The notes under the pieces were generated by a model. The model did no database searches. It saw only the letters and a program-made list of their open reading frames with translations, and had not been told where the DNA came from. From contig NC_012966.1 in NCBI RefSeq assembly GCF_000027005.1, forward strand, positions 806,001-870,000: a DNA stretch of 64,000 nucleotides. The letters are read 5' to 3'. The DNA is from Komagataella phaffii GS115. Its lineage: Eukaryota; Ascomycota; Pichiomycetes; Pichiales; Pichiaceae. Each line of letters starts with the position of its first letter. The stretch's first letter is position 1. Both the position numbers and the translations under genes were made by a program. Positions 40,501 to 49,424 of this stretch are shown here, in pieces.

Positions 40501-43500
40501 TACTTTAGAGTTGGAATTGTAACAAAAGACGTCGTTCCCAACAAATTGGAGAACACTTTCAATTGGTTACTCTCATCTGCTGGGGTAGCTGTACTAACTC
40601 CAGGATTGGCTTGAGGATCAAATGGTATTTGGGGCTGTTGAACTTGTTGAGCTTGCAAAGCAGCCTGTTGTTGCAAAAAGAATTGCTGTTGTTGTTGCTG
40701 TTGCTGTTGTTGCTGTTGCTGATGTTGTTGTTGTTGTTGCTGCTGCTGCTGCTGCTGTTGTTGTTGCTTCATTTGATTAACATTAGATAGTGTCAATTCT
40801 TTCATCATGTTCGTAGCTACCGCAAACTGGTCAATATCGGCCGGTTGATGTGTTCTAATTATGTTGGCTGCTTCAATATCTCCCAACTTCGTGTTCAATG
40901 AATTATACAGTACTTCAATCTCAAACTTCAATTTTAATGGCAAATTACCAACGTCGTAAAGCTCTTTTAGCAGTTTCAGATTTCCCACTGTCCACGGATT
41001 GGGAGGTAAGAAAACCTTTGAATTCTTGGCCTGATCTAGAATCTTACAAACTAATGGTAAAACAACTTCTAACTTGTTCTTATCGTAAGCTTCCAGGACC
41101 AACATTTTCAGAGCTAAGTTCCTGTGCTTGAGTGGTCTGTTTCTGGTAAGGGTGATCAGTCCTAACCAAGAACCTAAATTCTTGAGATGAGTTCTCTCAG
41201 GACCACTAATTTCATCATTGACATCATAACACTTATTCAAAATGAGAATAATCTCTTTGAATGTGAGGTTAAGAATGTATGCATCCAATAGCAGATTATC
41301 CAATCGAGAAATCAAAGAACAATAAAGTGAATGGTAATTAGGTTCTGTTTTCACTCTTTGGGTGACCAAATAGTTAGAAAACCATTCAAAATATTGAGGC
41401 TCCAAAACCTTATTCATTTCTTCTACTTTAGCAGAAAGATTTTCTTCAGTTATATTGTTCACGAGGAACAGGACATGATCAGAAACGTTTTCATCTGGTG
41501 TCTCTTGGTCTCTACGCTGGAGTTCTACAGCCAAATTAAGAGACTTGAACTTTGACACTACCAACGAATCATTTGACGGCTGCTTTCCCTGTGAAGGTTG
41601 TCTTTCGCCAGACCCAATTCCCTGGGAAGGGATTGAGGGAGGAGCTCTAAAAGTTCCATTCATGACTTGTTGAAGAATCTCATAAATTTGTGGTTGTTGC
41701 TTCAAAGAAGGGACCTCCGAGAGAAGTGCGCAATATGACTTGTAATCGCCCAGCTTTTCCCTAAAGGTGTATAAGGCCTGAACAGCAAACTTAAACATGT
41801 TGTCTTCTGGTGGCTGGCGACAACTCTCCAAAATGTATCGCAAAGCGATTGTTAAAGTAGTACCTTCAATCAACTGAAAATATATCGTTGAACCAAAAAG
41901 TACCGAAGTGGTTGCCAACGCATCGATTGGATACTCTGGAAAGAATCTATATTCGTCGAGTAAAGAGTGGATCATGCAAGCAAAAATGTCTTGTTCATGA
42001 GGATTATCCGAATCCTTGAATGCCTTCAATGAATTAATAACGGATTTAATCTCCAACTGTTTCAGGTACATTTTCTGGTAATAACTCTTCATTTCTTGCT
42101 CGACTGAAGGTGGGAATGAGTGTGAATTTCCATTCGCCAGAATGGCTTCGTCATGACCACGGCCAAAGTTGATCAGTCTGGGATAAGCTTGAATAACAGA
42201 AACTTGGACATTCTTGAATTTGTCAACCAAATCTCCAGACAGCTTTTGTCCTTCGATTGCCTTGAGTAAAGTGTAGACAACAGGAATTGACAACGACCTA
42301 TGAGACTTGATTTGAGCATTGGATTCATTGTTAGAACTTTGGTATTCAAAGCTGGACTGCTCTTCCAAAAAATCAACCAGCTGACTCTGGACTTGCTTTG
42401 GATTGTTACTTAACAAATTCTGAACAAATTTTTCTAGACCATTCCAACCAAGATTACTGGCTTCAATAGCAACACTTAAACAATCATTAAACTTTGATAA
42501 TTTGTTAAGTACGGAAGAAAGTACACCGTCACGGAGAGCATAAGTTGCCACAGTGATCGCACCATTAGGTCTCAATGAAACGTAGTTTGCAAGTAACGAC
42601 GAAAGTTCATCCTCGCTAATTTCTTTGAACTCAGTCAGCAAAATTATCAAATATGGTGAATTGATATCAAGTAACTGAACGATAAAGTGATGACAAAGAT
42701 TCAAATATGCCAAGGTAGTTCCTGGATCGGCATTATTGTCCTTATTTTCTTTCCACAAGTGTAGTGCCGCCAAACCTAAGTATTCTGGGGCAGTCTTGTA
42801 AGAATCCTCAATGATCTCATTGATTTGATTCTCATCTGCAGTTGCTGGTCTAGATTTCAGTTCGACCAAAAGTGATACTTCCAGCTCAGCAATGTATTTG
42901 AACCATATAATAGTTCTTCGTGAGTTTGGTTCATTGGCGAGCACTGGTTGTAATGGGCAGGACAATAAATCTATAGCACCATGTTGTGGGTTCAAGGAAT
43001 ACAAGGATACAAGAAGGTTCTTTTGAAACAAAAATGGATGATCTTTGAGCTTATGATGAGCAACGTATCTTAAAAATTTGTCAATATTCTCGGGTTCTAA
43101 TGAAGCTAAGAATTGTGAAATGGAGGCAACGGTTACCTGAGAAATTGATGTTGCGTCAGAAAAGTAGTCATCTGTTTCAAAGATGAGCTCAATAATTTGA
43201 TCCCACGTAGACTGTTCAATATTTAAACCTTTCAGCAAACTTCTAAATTGTGAACCTCTGGCCGTAGCCTCTGGTAGGGTGGAAGGAGTTAATGCAGTTG
43301 TTTTTGTGGATGTGGAAGATGAAATGTGTTGGGATCCTGGAACCAAGATTTCGGCAAATAACAATGCAAGCACATTTTTCTGTTCATTACTATGCTGCGA
43401 AATCAAGTCAGCCAAGAACTGAGATGGGGTTATGCTGGAAGGTGTTTGTGATAAGAGGGACTGTTTAAATGACATTTTATCTGGGTCTGGTAGAAGTAAT

Positions 43501-44207
43501 TTTGTAAGATCGCAAGGATTTAAAGATTTCAAACTTGAACTAGTTGCTGATTTGAAAAAATGACCCTTTGATAATTTTAGACTCAAATATTTGATGCTTG
43601 AAGGAGATGTTTTGTCTGGCCAAGCAATCTGTACCGTGTTCTGTAGAACGGAAGGAAAAGAATGAACGTAAAACTGTGAAATATCTTTAGCTAATTTAGA
43701 TTGTAAGTCCTCCGATAAATCTTCAAAACGTGAATCGATGAATACAGTAATGAACAGGCTTTCAATGAAAGAAAAGTTGCAAACTGAAAAAAGCTGTGCT
43801 AAAGGAAGCTCAAAGTTAGGAGTTCGATATAATTCAAGGACAGCTTCAACAAAGTAGTCAAGTAAGTATGCTTCAGAGAGACAGATATAACTGACAAAAT
43901 AGCGGCAAAGGCGAGATCGTACGTTTAAGCTCTCGGGATCAAGTTTATGTCTCTGTAAAAAAAGACTGAAAAGAAGGTCCAAAAAGTATTCCCTGAAAGT
44001 AGAAGAGCGTGCCTTTTTCAACAAAGTTAAAATTTGCCGGGCAGTAAAATCGATTTCGGAGTCAGTGACTTCGGTTTCTTTTAACCCGTCTAGCTTACTT
44101 GTAAGAACACTGACTTTGCCTAAGATGGCTCTGAGTAAGCTATCTGGTAACAATTGATGCACCTCTGTTAAGTCCTGGGTGCTTGTGTCGTTCTTAATGG
44201 CGTGCAA
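37539..44207 (-). CDS. NOT1: NOT1 (CDC39), CCR4-NOT scaffold; 5' end unresolved
   Basis: Not1 is the large scaffold that holds Ccr4, Pop2 and the Not proteins in mRNA decay. The frame encodes about 2222 residues, close to the 2108 of S. cerevisiae. Conserved blocks include LINFGRGHDEAILANG, DEYRFFPEYPIDALATTSVLFGS, HLKNLGSWLGLITLTRNRPLKHRN, NPWTVGNLKLLKELYDV, FNERPYFRIFSSL, AFPGF-like FPGFTFAWISLISHRMFMP and LRYPNSHTHWFS. A 28-codon Gln/His tract (40683-40766) lies mid-protein, as in yeast Not1. The start is unclear: 44207 is a TTG, the frame stays open to a stop at 44313-44315, and no ATG exists on this strand from there to 44544. The first in-frame Met is about 245 codons in, within conserved sequence. 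A short 5' exon is likely. Confidence 0.93.
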   Translation of the reverse strand: MHAIKNDTSTQDLTEVHQLLPDSLLRAILGKVSVLTSKLDGLKETEVTDSEIDFTARQILTLLKKARSSTFREYFLDLLFSLFLQRHKLDPESLNVRSRLCRYFVSYICLSEAYLLDYFVEAVLELYRTPNFELPLAQLFSVCNFSFIESLFITVFIDSRFEDLSEDLQSKLAKDISQFYVHSFPSVLQNTVQIAWPDKTSPSSIKYLSLKLSKGHFFKSATSSSLKSLNPCDLTKLLLPDPDKMSFKQSLLSQTPSSITPSQFLADLISQHSNEQKNVLALLFAEILVPGSQHISSSTSTKTTALTPSTLPEATARGSQFRSLLKGLNIEQSTWDQIIELIFETDDYFSDATSISQVTVASISQFLASLEPENIDKFLRYVAHHKLKDHPFLFQKNLLVSLYSLNPQHGAIDLLSCPLQPVLANEPNSRRTIIWFKYIAELEVSLLVELKSRPATADENQINEIIEDSYKTAPEYLGLAALHLWKENKDNNADPGTTLAYLNLCHHFIVQLLDINSPYLIILLTEFKEISEDELSSLLANYVSLRPNGAITVATYALRDGVLSSVLNKLSKFNDCLSVAIEASNLGWNGLEKFVQNLLSNNPKQVQSQLVDFLEEQSSFEYQSSNNESNAQIKSHRSLSIPVVYTLLKAIEGQKLSGDLVDKFKNVQVSVIQAYPRLINFGRGHDEAILANGNSHSFPPSVEQEMKSYYQKMYLKQLEIKSVINSLKAFKDSDNPHEQDIFACMIHSLLDEYRFFPEYPIDALATTSVLFGSTIYFQLIEGTTLTIALRYILESCRQPPEDNMFKFAVQALYTFREKLGDYKSYCALLSEVPSLKQQPQIYEILQQVMNGTFRAPPSIPSQGIGSGERQPSQGKQPSNDSLVVSKFKSLNLAVELQRRDQETPDENVSDHVLFLVNNITEENLSAKVEEMNKVLEPQYFEWFSNYLVTQRVKTEPNYHSLYCSLISRLDNLLLDAYILNLTFKEIILILNKCYDVNDEISGPERTHLKNLGSWLGLITLTRNRPLKHRNLALKMLVLEAYDKNKLEVVLPLVCKILDQAKNSKVFLPPNPWTVGNLKLLKELYDVGNLPLKLKFEIEVLYNSLNTKLGDIEAANIIRTHQPADIDQFAVATNMMKELTLSNVNQMKQQQQQQQQQQQQQQHQQQQQQQQQQQQQFFLQQQAALQAQQVQQPQIPFDPQANPGVSTATPADESNQLKVFSNLLGTTSFVTIPTLKYLFQAALARAVKEILPLVVDRTNLIALVTTKALVSKDFALESDEAKFRTAYINQVSYLTESLSLASCRDPLRESIQMNALQIANTMPNIDSTLFEELPQAITDNIDLASTIIQKAAVERAIQDIDELMAPQLAIRRQHRELKPNQQFIDPTMRSRYPMLLPVPLGLKSDGVIPKQFMIYENFGKNRIVSPMQQPEHLQNINSQLNPSLRQGAQQPLVPPGVAEQMKQQMPPALPGQGGAVSLEQTFMFLQQLVDSVINLTRDAPEKLISEVNTDSVVVTVLGEILQTCIGATVTDSLILKISQYVMNMLFVRTNSSLTQNTLVFLLDKLCELSPFTAKDISWWLVHAEDERKYNKNVMRDLILLGLVPLAELDRSLAIQIEKKNVKAVLFTIYLIHDSILSEDPIALRADLINSIEALQVLAHEPSEIGRKAYMSISRLKAIVKSNSIQIFKMFGTSTISKKQYMSYVFAEWVKLVQYSRVNRVLEDFIWQLVDDGIVNNSENLSLLITTATEMSVAAFSKEADPSKKLHIETYAPADALALLLVKLLLMQEDSTGVERKTFFNSMLAVIVLAFASDHNNNSTSFNERPYFRIFSSLFSYWLSARHEFEDGDDESLKTFNSELYLILAQNLMVMQPSSFPGFTFAWISLISHRMFMPMILEVPENKGWGRFVNLLQCLLSFQLHYVDSEKISDVVNVVYKGTLRIIALLSHDFPDLLVQYHYQLISSTPESYVQLKNIISSAYPKGITVPNPFQQGLKVDRLEEIKQEPPIGYHPESDLTAKGLKKPVESYLRIPSQSLLKTISTGLSVAEPRNGKSKYDAGLVNAVVFFVGIAAVEEQKSFRDGSSFDSTSNHVMLLSSLIKDGDVELQNLILTAIANQLRYPNSHTHWFSCILLHFVGSATLWGDQREAIKFNISCVLTKRAMSYNPIPWGILVTFLELVSNSEYEIFSSPFIKGDATLERLFGTLQHHVRNQKPIDEQPEPLKL
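40683..40766. repeat. CAA/CAG tract in NOT1 (27 Gln, 1 His)
   Basis: This is a run of 28 codons, read on the minus strand as Gln14-His-Gln13, with mixed CAA and CAG. It includes a pure CAG stretch of about six codons near 40739-40757. Confidence 0.9.
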
Positions 44208-44835
44208 TGGAGCAGCCTCCGGGCCCTTGTGTATTGGATTGGAGATTGGAAACGCGGAAAGAATGTGAAACTTAGACGAGAGACTCTTGAGTATAATCCT
44301 TTTCCAAAGTTCTTATAGGAAAGGAATGTACAAAATGTTCTCTCAAACAAATGATTCACTGGGATTTTAATCAATTGGTCTGCTAACTATCGCAGGAAGG
44401 CCTTATTTCTTGAAGGTTATAATATGAGAAGGGAAAGTTAATCGTCGAGATGGCAAAAAAAGAGATAGCAGGCCGGGTAATCCAAGAGAAGGATCGTTTT
44501 AGAGCCTATCCCCTGTGTGCCTTGATCAGACTGAAGCTAGGAGCATTAGGAGATACGAGGGTACATTTGAGTCATGTTGATCCTAAGTTCCTTCAATTGA
44601 AGGAAGCTTTGAGACTTGACTGTGTGAACTAACTATCAAACTTGTACAATCTCATCTATCCCTTCAGTTTAGTACTATCCGAAAAGTCTTGATCTCTACT
44701 TGCTTATATAAGCTTTTTTGATTAGTTCTCGCGAGTTTTTTGATCCCAGCACATAGATTAGGATTCTTCAACGGTCAAGAGAACGTATACTCCTACTATT
44801 CTCCTCCCCTTGACCCCGGACCTTTTGTTTGTTAG
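44208..44835. promoter_or_regulatory. NOT1/EMP47 intergenic region
   Basis: This is a 628-bp divergent spacer. On the plus side, a TATA box (TTATATAAG) at about 44704-44712 precedes EMP47 by 124 bp. An 8-bp palindrome, CTCGCGAG, lies near 44728. A plus-strand TGCTAAC...GCAG signal (44380-44396) looks like an intron end but has no partner I trust. The missing first exon of NOT1 should be here. A 60-codon ORF is listed separately. Confidence 0.5.
44450..44632 (+). CDS. Possible small ORF, 60 aa
   Basis: This ATG-initiated frame starts MAKKEIAGRVIQEKDRF and continues YPLCALIRLKLGALGDTRVHLSHVDP to a TAA. Composition is balanced and protein-like, with a Leu/Arg-rich middle, but I know no relative. 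It lies in the intergenic region between NOT1 and EMP47, where NOT1's missing first exon should also be. It may be chance. Confidence 0.3.
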   Translation: MAKKEIAGRVIQEKDRFRAYPLCALIRLKLGALGDTRVHLSHVDPKFLQLKEALRLDCVN

Positions 44836-46275
44836 ATGAAAGGGATCAAGTTCATTTTTATGGCCCTAGCCGCAGCTGTGGCCCAAGGTATCTCTGACAA
44901 TTCCCAGTGGTCTAATGAGCATGTGGTGACCTCCTTGTCCCTTCCTGATCTGGATTTGAAAACTTCCATGAAGAGCCTGAAAGATTGGAAGCTGAATGGA
45001 GATGTCAAGCTGGATGAAGGGAGAATTATTCTTACTCCCAAACCAGAAATAGTCTCTCTTAATGACAAAAAGAAGCAGATCAAGGGATCTATTTGGACTG
45101 AATATGGGTTTGGGTTGAACCAGTTTACAATTGAAGTAACCATGAGATCATTGGGTTCAATTGGGAGAACTTCTTCTGGGCTTAGTTTATGGCTTGTAGA
45201 TGACCAAGCGGGTACCATTTCACAAGATCCAGGAAATAATTTTGGGGGCCCGGAAAAATACAAAGGTTTACAAGTTTTGATGGACTCTAATGACGCTAAA
45301 TTGAATTCTGTCACTAGGAGTTACTTGATGGATGGTGACTTTGATATATCAAAGGCATTTTCCGTATGTAATTTTCCTTATCAGAACAGCAATGTTCCGG
45401 TGATTTTGAGGTTAAGTTACAAGAAAGGGAATTTCAAGTTGACTATCGATAACAAGTTATGTTTTCAGACAGACAAGATAAGCATACCTTTGGGCCGATT
45501 TTGGACTTTTGGTATATCAGCCGTAACTCGTAACGATCTTAAAGTTCATGAACAATTTGAAATACTCAAGTTAAAGACATTCAACGACGTGGTTGACACA
45601 GACGATGAGGTAGACCTCCTTTTGGACCAGCCTTATGCGACTACCACAATCATGGAACAAGCTTCTAAAGAAACTGCAGCCCCTGAATCAAAGCCAATAG
45701 TTTCCGAATTTGGTAACTCGCAAGCTTTTAGAGAAAAAGAGTTGGAACTGAAAAACCAACTAGCGCAACAGAAATCTGCAGAAGCACTCCCTTACATCAT
45801 TGCTAAACTGGACACTCTGGAGTCATTGGTAGATGAGACCAATCTTCTTATAACATCATCGAACGAACAACCCCATGGAGATATTCTCTTACAGCAGATC
45901 AATCGTCAATTTCATGAAGTTTTCAAGCATATCAGATATGTTAACGACAAGGTTGAATTACTGTCCAGATCTCCAGACTCATCATCATCATCGTCGTCAG
46001 TGACTTCAAGTAACGTAGATGGCTTAAAACGGGACATTCTTGCTCTTACAGAAACAGTTAGGGGACTAAGTGAAGAACAGAAAATGGTGATGCAGGCACT
46101 GCTACGTATCAACGATCTTGTAAAAACACCATTGAATCACGCAAATGTGGTAACTCTTGATGAGGTTGCCTCCAAAATGAAAATGTATCTTGCTCCGCTA
46201 CTCCTGATATTTATCGTCATAATTGTTATGAATTACAGACTAGGAAAACAGATTCGTCATGCTAAAATACTATGA
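44836..46275 (+). CDS. EMP47: EMP46/EMP47 L-type lectin cargo receptor
   Basis: The 479-residue protein has a signal peptide (MKGIKFIFMALAAAVAQGIS). An L-type lectin domain covers residues about 20-255, with SIWTEYGFGLNQFTIEVTMRS, GLSLWLVDD, NNFGGPEKYKGLQVLMDS and GRFWTFGISAVT. A coiled coil follows (about 300-430). One TM helix (YLAPLLLIFIVIIVMNY) leads to a short basic tail, RLGKQIRHAKIL. This is the ERGIC-53/Emp47 plan: a receptor moving glycoproteins from ER to Golgi, with a cytosolic tail for coat binding. The family tail usually ends in KKxx or a similar signal; here it ends KIL. Confidence 0.9.
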   Translation: MKGIKFIFMALAAAVAQGISDNSQWSNEHVVTSLSLPDLDLKTSMKSLKDWKLNGDVKLDEGRIILTPKPEIVSLNDKKKQIKGSIWTEYGFGLNQFTIEVTMRSLGSIGRTSSGLSLWLVDDQAGTISQDPGNNFGGPEKYKGLQVLMDSNDAKLNSVTRSYLMDGDFDISKAFSVCNFPYQNSNVPVILRLSYKKGNFKLTIDNKLCFQTDKISIPLGRFWTFGISAVTRNDLKVHEQFEILKLKTFNDVVDTDDEVDLLLDQPYATTTIMEQASKETAAPESKPIVSEFGNSQAFREKELELKNQLAQQKSAEALPYIIAKLDTLESLVDETNLLITSSNEQPHGDILLQQINRQFHEVFKHIRYVNDKVELLSRSPDSSSSSSSVTSSNVDGLKRDILALTETVRGLSEEQKMVMQALLRINDLVKTPLNHANVVTLDEVASKMKMYLAPLLLIFIVIIVMNYRLGKQIRHAKIL

Positions 46276-47217
46276 TTAGCCACTAGACTTTTCAGACAAG
46301 GGTTCCCATAGATAGTACAATGCTTGATCACACTCCCTTTTTGATTCCGGTATTTTGTAGGTAGTAACTTTCTACCTGCTTGATTATGATAGGAACGCAG
46401 GAACATGCCAAGAGGATCAAGGAGGGACACAGATACTTGGTGTTCGCTGCATGGAACGTTGTGCATTATATATGTCTGTTTTCACGATAAAAGAATAGAC
46501 TGGTATTTTTATTAATGTTTTTATAGTTCATGCATATTCTCTTGTCTTTCTATTACCCAACTCAGTACTATCAAAAACGAAATTTCGTGATTTGATATTC
46601 TCAGAGGTAGAACGAGCTGAAGCGAGCAGTGTTCTGAATACAAGATAGCCCTAGATGAACGGACCGATTCCATGATCCTGAGCTAGGGCGAGTCAGCTAA
46701 TTGTTAATTTAGCGTAGTTGTGAATTCAGCAACGTATTTCTCTTCAGCTTTTCCTGGTATGGCTGGCCAGTTATCCTGAGCGTATAGCCTTGTTAACTCT
46801 AAACTTATCACACACAATTGCTTGATGCATAGAAACATAGAGCGCGCACCTAGCATAAGGTGGAGAGAGTGACCGTTTTAAAGCCACATCCATCTTCTAT
46901 ACGCATGGAATTATTTCCATTTAGATAGTGCGCGTATCCAGCATAAGGTGGAGTCAGGTAACGGATTTTCAAGTACATCTTGACCCACTTTCTTAAGACC
47001 CACTTAGGGTTGCCCTAATTACAGAATCAAAATTCTCGGCGCATCTACATTGTTACTAATAAGAGAATTCGTTCTTTATAGCAAAAGCTCCTACTGAAAA
47101 GACTACTAAAAAGTACTATCACATGAGGATCCAAATTATAATCCAAAAGATGGATATCGATTGATGGGTGACTCACGATACTTTTTTGAATTCAATCTAA
47201 CGAATCATACCGACAGT
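46276..47217. other. Gene-free convergent intergenic region with repeats
   Basis: This 942-bp stretch lies between two convergent genes, where yeast spacers are usually short. It has a direct repeat of AGCATAAGGTGGAG (46852-46865 and 46940-46953) within about 45 bp of weaker similarity. It also has a 7-bp inverted repeat, GCCCTAG/CTAGGGC (46648-46654 and 46683-46689). I find no ORF above 60 codons with gene-like content and no tRNA or LTR. Confidence 0.6.
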
Positions 47218-48117
47218 CTAATCAAACTTGCTGTATTCAGGAACCCAATACTGTCTGACCACTGGGGCTTTGGCACCAAGAGTAGTAATCTTTTCGACCT
47301 CAGAAGGCTCCAACTGGAAGTCGTCAATCTTCAAAAATTCCTTGACTCGTTCGGTTTTGGTGCTTGTGGTAATTGGAATTATTCCCTTCTGTAGAACCCA
47401 CTTTAGCAGAACTTGGGTATCAGACTTACCGTACTTCTTGCCCAATTCATAAACGTAATCTAAAAATTCCTTGACTTCCTTAATTGACTTATCGCCCTTG
47501 TACAATGGAGCCAAAGGAGAGTAAGCTTCAATGAGGATGCCATTCTTCTGAGAAAACTCCACAACTCCAGGAGTCTGGTCTTGCAAGAAGGCATTGTATT
47601 CGATCTGATTCACCTGAGGCTTGACCTTGGCAACTTTCAGGATCTTCTCCAGGTCAGCCACTGTGAAGTTAGAGACTCCGATATTTTTGGCCAATCCAAG
47701 ACTTTGTGCTTCTTCTAGGTAACCCCAGGCTTCTTCTAAGGTAAAACCGTGGGTTTCCTTTGTTATGTAAGGAGAATGTAGCAAGTACAAGTCAACATAT
47801 TCCAGTTCTTCCAACCTCAAAATCTCCTTCAGAGCCGCTAGTGGGTTGGCAGCTTTGGATTTACTTTTGTGACTTGAATCTCCAGCATAGTATTTTTCAG
47901 TAATCCACAACTTCTCTCTTGGAATGTTGGCCTTCTTAATGGCATCCCTGGTTTCCAATGCTGTACCATAACATTCGGCACCGTCGAGATGGGTGATTCC
48001 AACTTGCAAAGCGGACACCAAAGCGTCAACCAAAGTCTGGTCGATTTCTGATTCTCTACCGTATTTGTACCATGTGGTACCGGTTCCGAAGCCAATTTGA
48101 GGAATTGCCAATGCCAT
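47218..48117 (-). CDS. Aldo-keto reductase, YDL124W type
   Basis: The 299-residue protein is a single TIM-barrel aldo-keto reductase. The active-site tetrad is visible as D45 in THLDGAECYG with Tyr in the same motif, K in WITEKYYAG, and H in LYLLHSP. Motifs GVSNFTVADL, NQIEYNAFLQ and IPITTSTK (cofactor 2'-phosphate site) are present. It most resembles the S. cerevisiae NADPH-dependent alpha-keto amide reductase YDL124W. Substrate range cannot be read from sequence. The start ATG is directly followed by IPQIGFGTGT, as in the family. Confidence 0.9.
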   Translation of the reverse strand: MALAIPQIGFGTGTTWYKYGRESEIDQTLVDALVSALQVGITHLDGAECYGTALETRDAIKKANIPREKLWITEKYYAGDSSHKSKSKAANPLAALKEILRLEELEYVDLYLLHSPYITKETHGFTLEEAWGYLEEAQSLGLAKNIGVSNFTVADLEKILKVAKVKPQVNQIEYNAFLQDQTPGVVEFSQKNGILIEAYSPLAPLYKGDKSIKEVKEFLDYVYELGKKYGKSDTQVLLKWVLQKGIIPITTSTKTERVKEFLKIDDFQLEPSEVEKITTLGAKAPVVRQYWVPEYSKFD

Positions 48118-48459
48118 TGTTAGTGGATGTGTAATTGCGTGATGTTAGATTTCAAATTTCAACAGGACAAGCTCGATTAGCTTGCTATTTATATGCGGAG
48201 GGGGAGACCGAAATTATTGCTCCAGGGTTGACGATCTGACTGCTTAATCGCTCATGCTAGGGGTTGCTTAGTAATTGAGGTTGCAAGGATAGCAAGATGA
48301 TACCATAAGCGGTAAGTATTGACACTGTGAGTTGACGCAATTGCTACAAATACATCAAAGACATGACACCATTCGTAGATATGACTAAAAACATTGGATG
48401 TAGCACAATTCATCCGACGTAGCCTTCGGATGAATAAATGAACCCGAAGAAAAATTAAG
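48118..48459. promoter_or_regulatory. Reductase promoter and tRNA-Ala downstream region
   Basis: This 342-bp region holds the reductase promoter; TTTATATGC near 48188-48196 may serve as its TATA box. A 9-bp inverted repeat, ATTCATCCG/CGGATGAAT, spans 48408-48435, about 25 bp beyond the tRNA 3' end. An A5 run at 48451-48455 gives the T-run that ends Pol III transcription on the minus strand. Confidence 0.5.
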
Positions 48460-48532
48460 TGGACGAGTTGGGAATCGAACCCAAGACCTCTCCCATGCTA
48501 AGGGAGCGCGCTACCAACTACGCCACACGCCC
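48460..48532 (-). tRNA. tRNA-Ala (AGC)
   Basis: The 73-nt sequence begins GGGCGTGTGGCGTAG and has anticodon stem CTCCC/GGGAG with loop TTAGCAT, giving anticodon AGC. It carries the T-loop GGTTCGATTCC and ends CTCGTCCA. It is almost the same as S. cerevisiae tRNA-Ala(AGC). No intron is present. A and B boxes are intact, and a T-run follows. Confidence 0.97.
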
Positions 48533-48648
48533 AATCTTTAAGCATTTGCTGCTCATGTCACATATATGATGGAATTTTAGCTCACGATCTTTCCACGCCT
48601 ATATTCAAAAAGATTCAAGAGGGAAACTATGAGCTGCCGTTATTCTTG

Positions 48649-49424
48649 TTAGATTATTAAAAGTGGTAAAATAGTGTTTCGTTCTTCATTGCTAAAAGTA
48701 GTATGGATAATAAATTGGTCTAGTATTACAGAAGTACTATTTAATCTGTTCTTTTTTTCAATTTTAACTCTCTTTCGGCGAGTCCGTTTGGGTCTAAATT
48801 TAGCAAGTAACTCCGTATCCAACTTTGTACAATTGTATAATTCTTTTAGCATTTCTTCACACCATTCAACTGGAGACATCACTATATCTGCAAAGTTTCT
48901 CTCTAAGTGGTCACGTTTTGATATTATTGCTCCTTCATATAGAAAAAAGTCTCTGTCTTGATTTAGTTCTTCCATAAACGCGCTCTTCTTATCTTCTATG
49001 TTCAAGTAGTTCACATACTGATGTATTATTTTTTTTTCCTCCGATTGGTTGTACACTCTTAGTCTCCTATCTTTTTGATATGACTCAGGTGGATTTGACA
49101 ATTCCAGATTTACATTTTTTATTGTCCATCTTCACACATTTTAACATATTTGCAAATGTTTCCAATTTCTCCTATACTCTTCATTTTGTAGAAGTTTTCA
49201 AATCTAGATTTCAAGACAACGTCATTCTTACTTCTTACGACAAAATAATACTCAGAAGTATTCCCATTTACCTTCAAATTTATCAGGCTTGCTCTGATAT
49301 CATCTTCATTATCAAACTTCACGAAGCCTATTTTATAGTAACACTCTTCTAGTCCTTCTTTGTCAGGGATTTCCAACCCTATCAAAACACTATATTTGTC
49401 ATGGGTATGCAGATGATCTAGTGC
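48649..49424 (-). pseudogene. Interrupted gene with RRM-like and basic segments
   Basis: Two adjacent minus-strand frames look like one protein. The upstream part (49424-49119) reads DKYSVLIGLEIPDKEG, YYKIGFVKFDNEDDIRASL and EYYFVVRSKNDVVLKSRF. This resembles an RRM with a weak RNP1 motif. The downstream part (from about 49131 to 48649) reads NVNLELSNPPESYQKDRRLRV, EWCEEMLKELYNC and KFRPKRTRRKRVKIEKK, a likely nuclear signal. They are offset by one base, and the switch must fall between 49121 and 49131. No GT-AG pair with a branch site explains it. The upstream frame also lacks an ATG; the nearest (49449) is in another frame. It is either a decaying gene, a gene with introns I missed, or it carries an assembly error. 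Confidence 0.45.

Noticed and set aside
40563..40790. Leu-rich plus-strand frame
   Set aside because: It is the antisense of the NOT1 Gln tract; CTG/TTG repeats read as Leu.
44168..44374. Minus-strand frame as the missing NOT1 N-terminus
   Set aside because: It is in a different frame from NOT1, lacks an ATG and has no splice signal joining it.
49119..49134. Programmed frameshift in the interrupted gene
   Set aside because: The overlap window has no slippery heptamer, and the offset is not the +1 type of antizyme or Ty elements.
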